Source: Paludibacter sp. | Lineage (GTDB): Bacteria > Bacteroidota > Bacteroidia > Bacteroidales > Paludibacteraceae | Direction: 5' to 3' | Assembly: GCA_009787075.1 (NCBI GenBank) | Contig: WRGS01000131.1 | Location: 1 to 6,347 of the forward strand | Length of the DNA stretch: 6,347 bases | Shown: one piece after another, positions 5,895 through 6,347 of the stretch | How the letters are laid out: each line of letters starts with the position of its first letter | Position numbering within the stretch: the first letter of the stretch is position 1 | Notes under the pieces: generated by a model | Told to the model about the DNA's origin: nothing | Database searches by the model: none | The model's input: the letters and a program-made list of their open reading frames with translations, nothing else | Position numbers and translations under genes: made by a program

Positions 5895-6347
5895 CTACCG
5901 TTTTTTGAATTTTGAAAATATTCTTTTTGTTGCAGTACGGAAATCAATATTGCGGTAAACGAACAGGCGGTACATTGTGTAGTTCCATACAAGCCCGACA
6001 ATAAGCGCAACCGTAAGTTTTACGATAATAAATACGTCATCAGAGTTGTGCCCAAGCAGATTGACAAGAAAAGGAGTTTTTCGCAGCAATTCTGTGAGTT
6101 TGAAAGTAAAAAACGTGTTCAGAGTAATACTGCCGAGCCAAACTATTATAAAACGCCAAAAAATATAACGAAATCTGATAGATTTTGCCTTAAAAGTCCA
6201 CCGATAATTGATTATGCAAACGAATATTCCGCCGAGAATTTGCCCGACAACCGTTGCAAAAACATAGGCTTCAATGCCGTGTGAAAATAAATAAATAACT
6301 TTTACTTTGAAAATATCAAGCGTTTTTTTTAGCAAAAAAGCAGTGCC
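5895..6347 (-). CDS. GtrA-like membrane protein, 5-prime end beyond the window
   Basis: The open frame runs off the right edge, with 150 residues visible and a TAG stop at 5895. The first visible codons read GTAFLLKK without a start, and the only nearby candidate (TTG at 6333-6335) would cut into the conserved N-terminal helix, so the true start is probably outside. Hydrophobic segments lie at visible residues of about 27-47, 61-81 and 106-128, with a fourth expected at the missing N-terminus. The NYRWTF (47-52) and WNYTMYRLFVYR (121-132) motifs and the basic C-terminal tail FSKFKKR are typical of the GtrA family. GtrA proteins are small four-helix membrane proteins implicated in moving lipid-linked sugars such as undecaprenyl-phosphate-glucose across the inner membrane for surface polysaccharide modification. 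The substrate here is unknown. parE follows 153 bases downstream under its own promoter. Confidence 0.8.
   Translation of the reverse strand, partial: GTAFLLKKTLDIFKVKVIYLFSHGIEAYVFATVVGQILGGIFVCIINYRWTFKAKSIRFRYIFWRFIIVWLGSITLNTFFTFKLTELLRKTPFLVNLLGHNSDDVFIIVKLTVALIVGLVWNYTMYRLFVYRNIDFRTATKRIFSKFKKR

Noticed and set aside
5773..5958. Hydrophobic 61-residue plus-strand open frame between parE and the GtrA gene
   Set aside because: It starts at TTG, runs across the parE promoter and into the GtrA gene antisense; the hydrophobicity reflects T-rich sequence.

Overview
This is an AT-rich window that looks like a Bacteroidetes (probably Bacteroidales-type) chromosome. The support is a TATCTTTG element upstream of parE that fits the phylum-specific -7 promoter box (TAnnTTTG), the lack of Shine-Dalgarno sequences before every gene start, the character of the RibF, ParE and DUF58 proteins, and two dispersed repeat types that I recall from Bacteroidetes and other genomes. 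The species cannot be determined from the sequence alone.

The left part (1-1445) is accessory and decayed. It holds an intact 49-codon small peptide gene of unknown function (37-186), a perfect 20-bp hairpin that can act as a terminator in both directions (276-318), and a 174-bp imperfect palindrome with terminal inverted repeats that resembles a MITE or REP-type element (429-602). These are followed by a two-gene toxin-antitoxin module in which each gene carries exactly one in-frame stop codon (709-918 and 927-1193). A short TTTGCG-rich dispersed repeat (1249-1286) comes last.

The right part (1446-6347) is ordinary, dense chromosomal sequence on the minus strand. In transcription order it carries a GtrA-family membrane protein cut by the right edge of the window, then parE (topoisomerase IV subunit B, complete and with all key motifs), then ribF (riboflavin kinase/FAD synthetase), then a DUF58 membrane-anchored protein. 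parE has a recognisable promoter. ribF and the DUF58 gene are 13 bases apart and probably share a transcript, which may end at an AU-rich hairpin overlapping the DUF58 stop codon. parE is 119 bases upstream of ribF, and this gap contains three tandem 16-bp AT-rich imperfect repeats. No functional link between these four genes is evident beyond co-orientation.

No CRISPR array, defence cluster, tRNA, rRNA or intact transposase gene was seen. The best candidates for something undescribed are the small Cys-containing peptide and the palindromic element. Both need genome-wide comparison.
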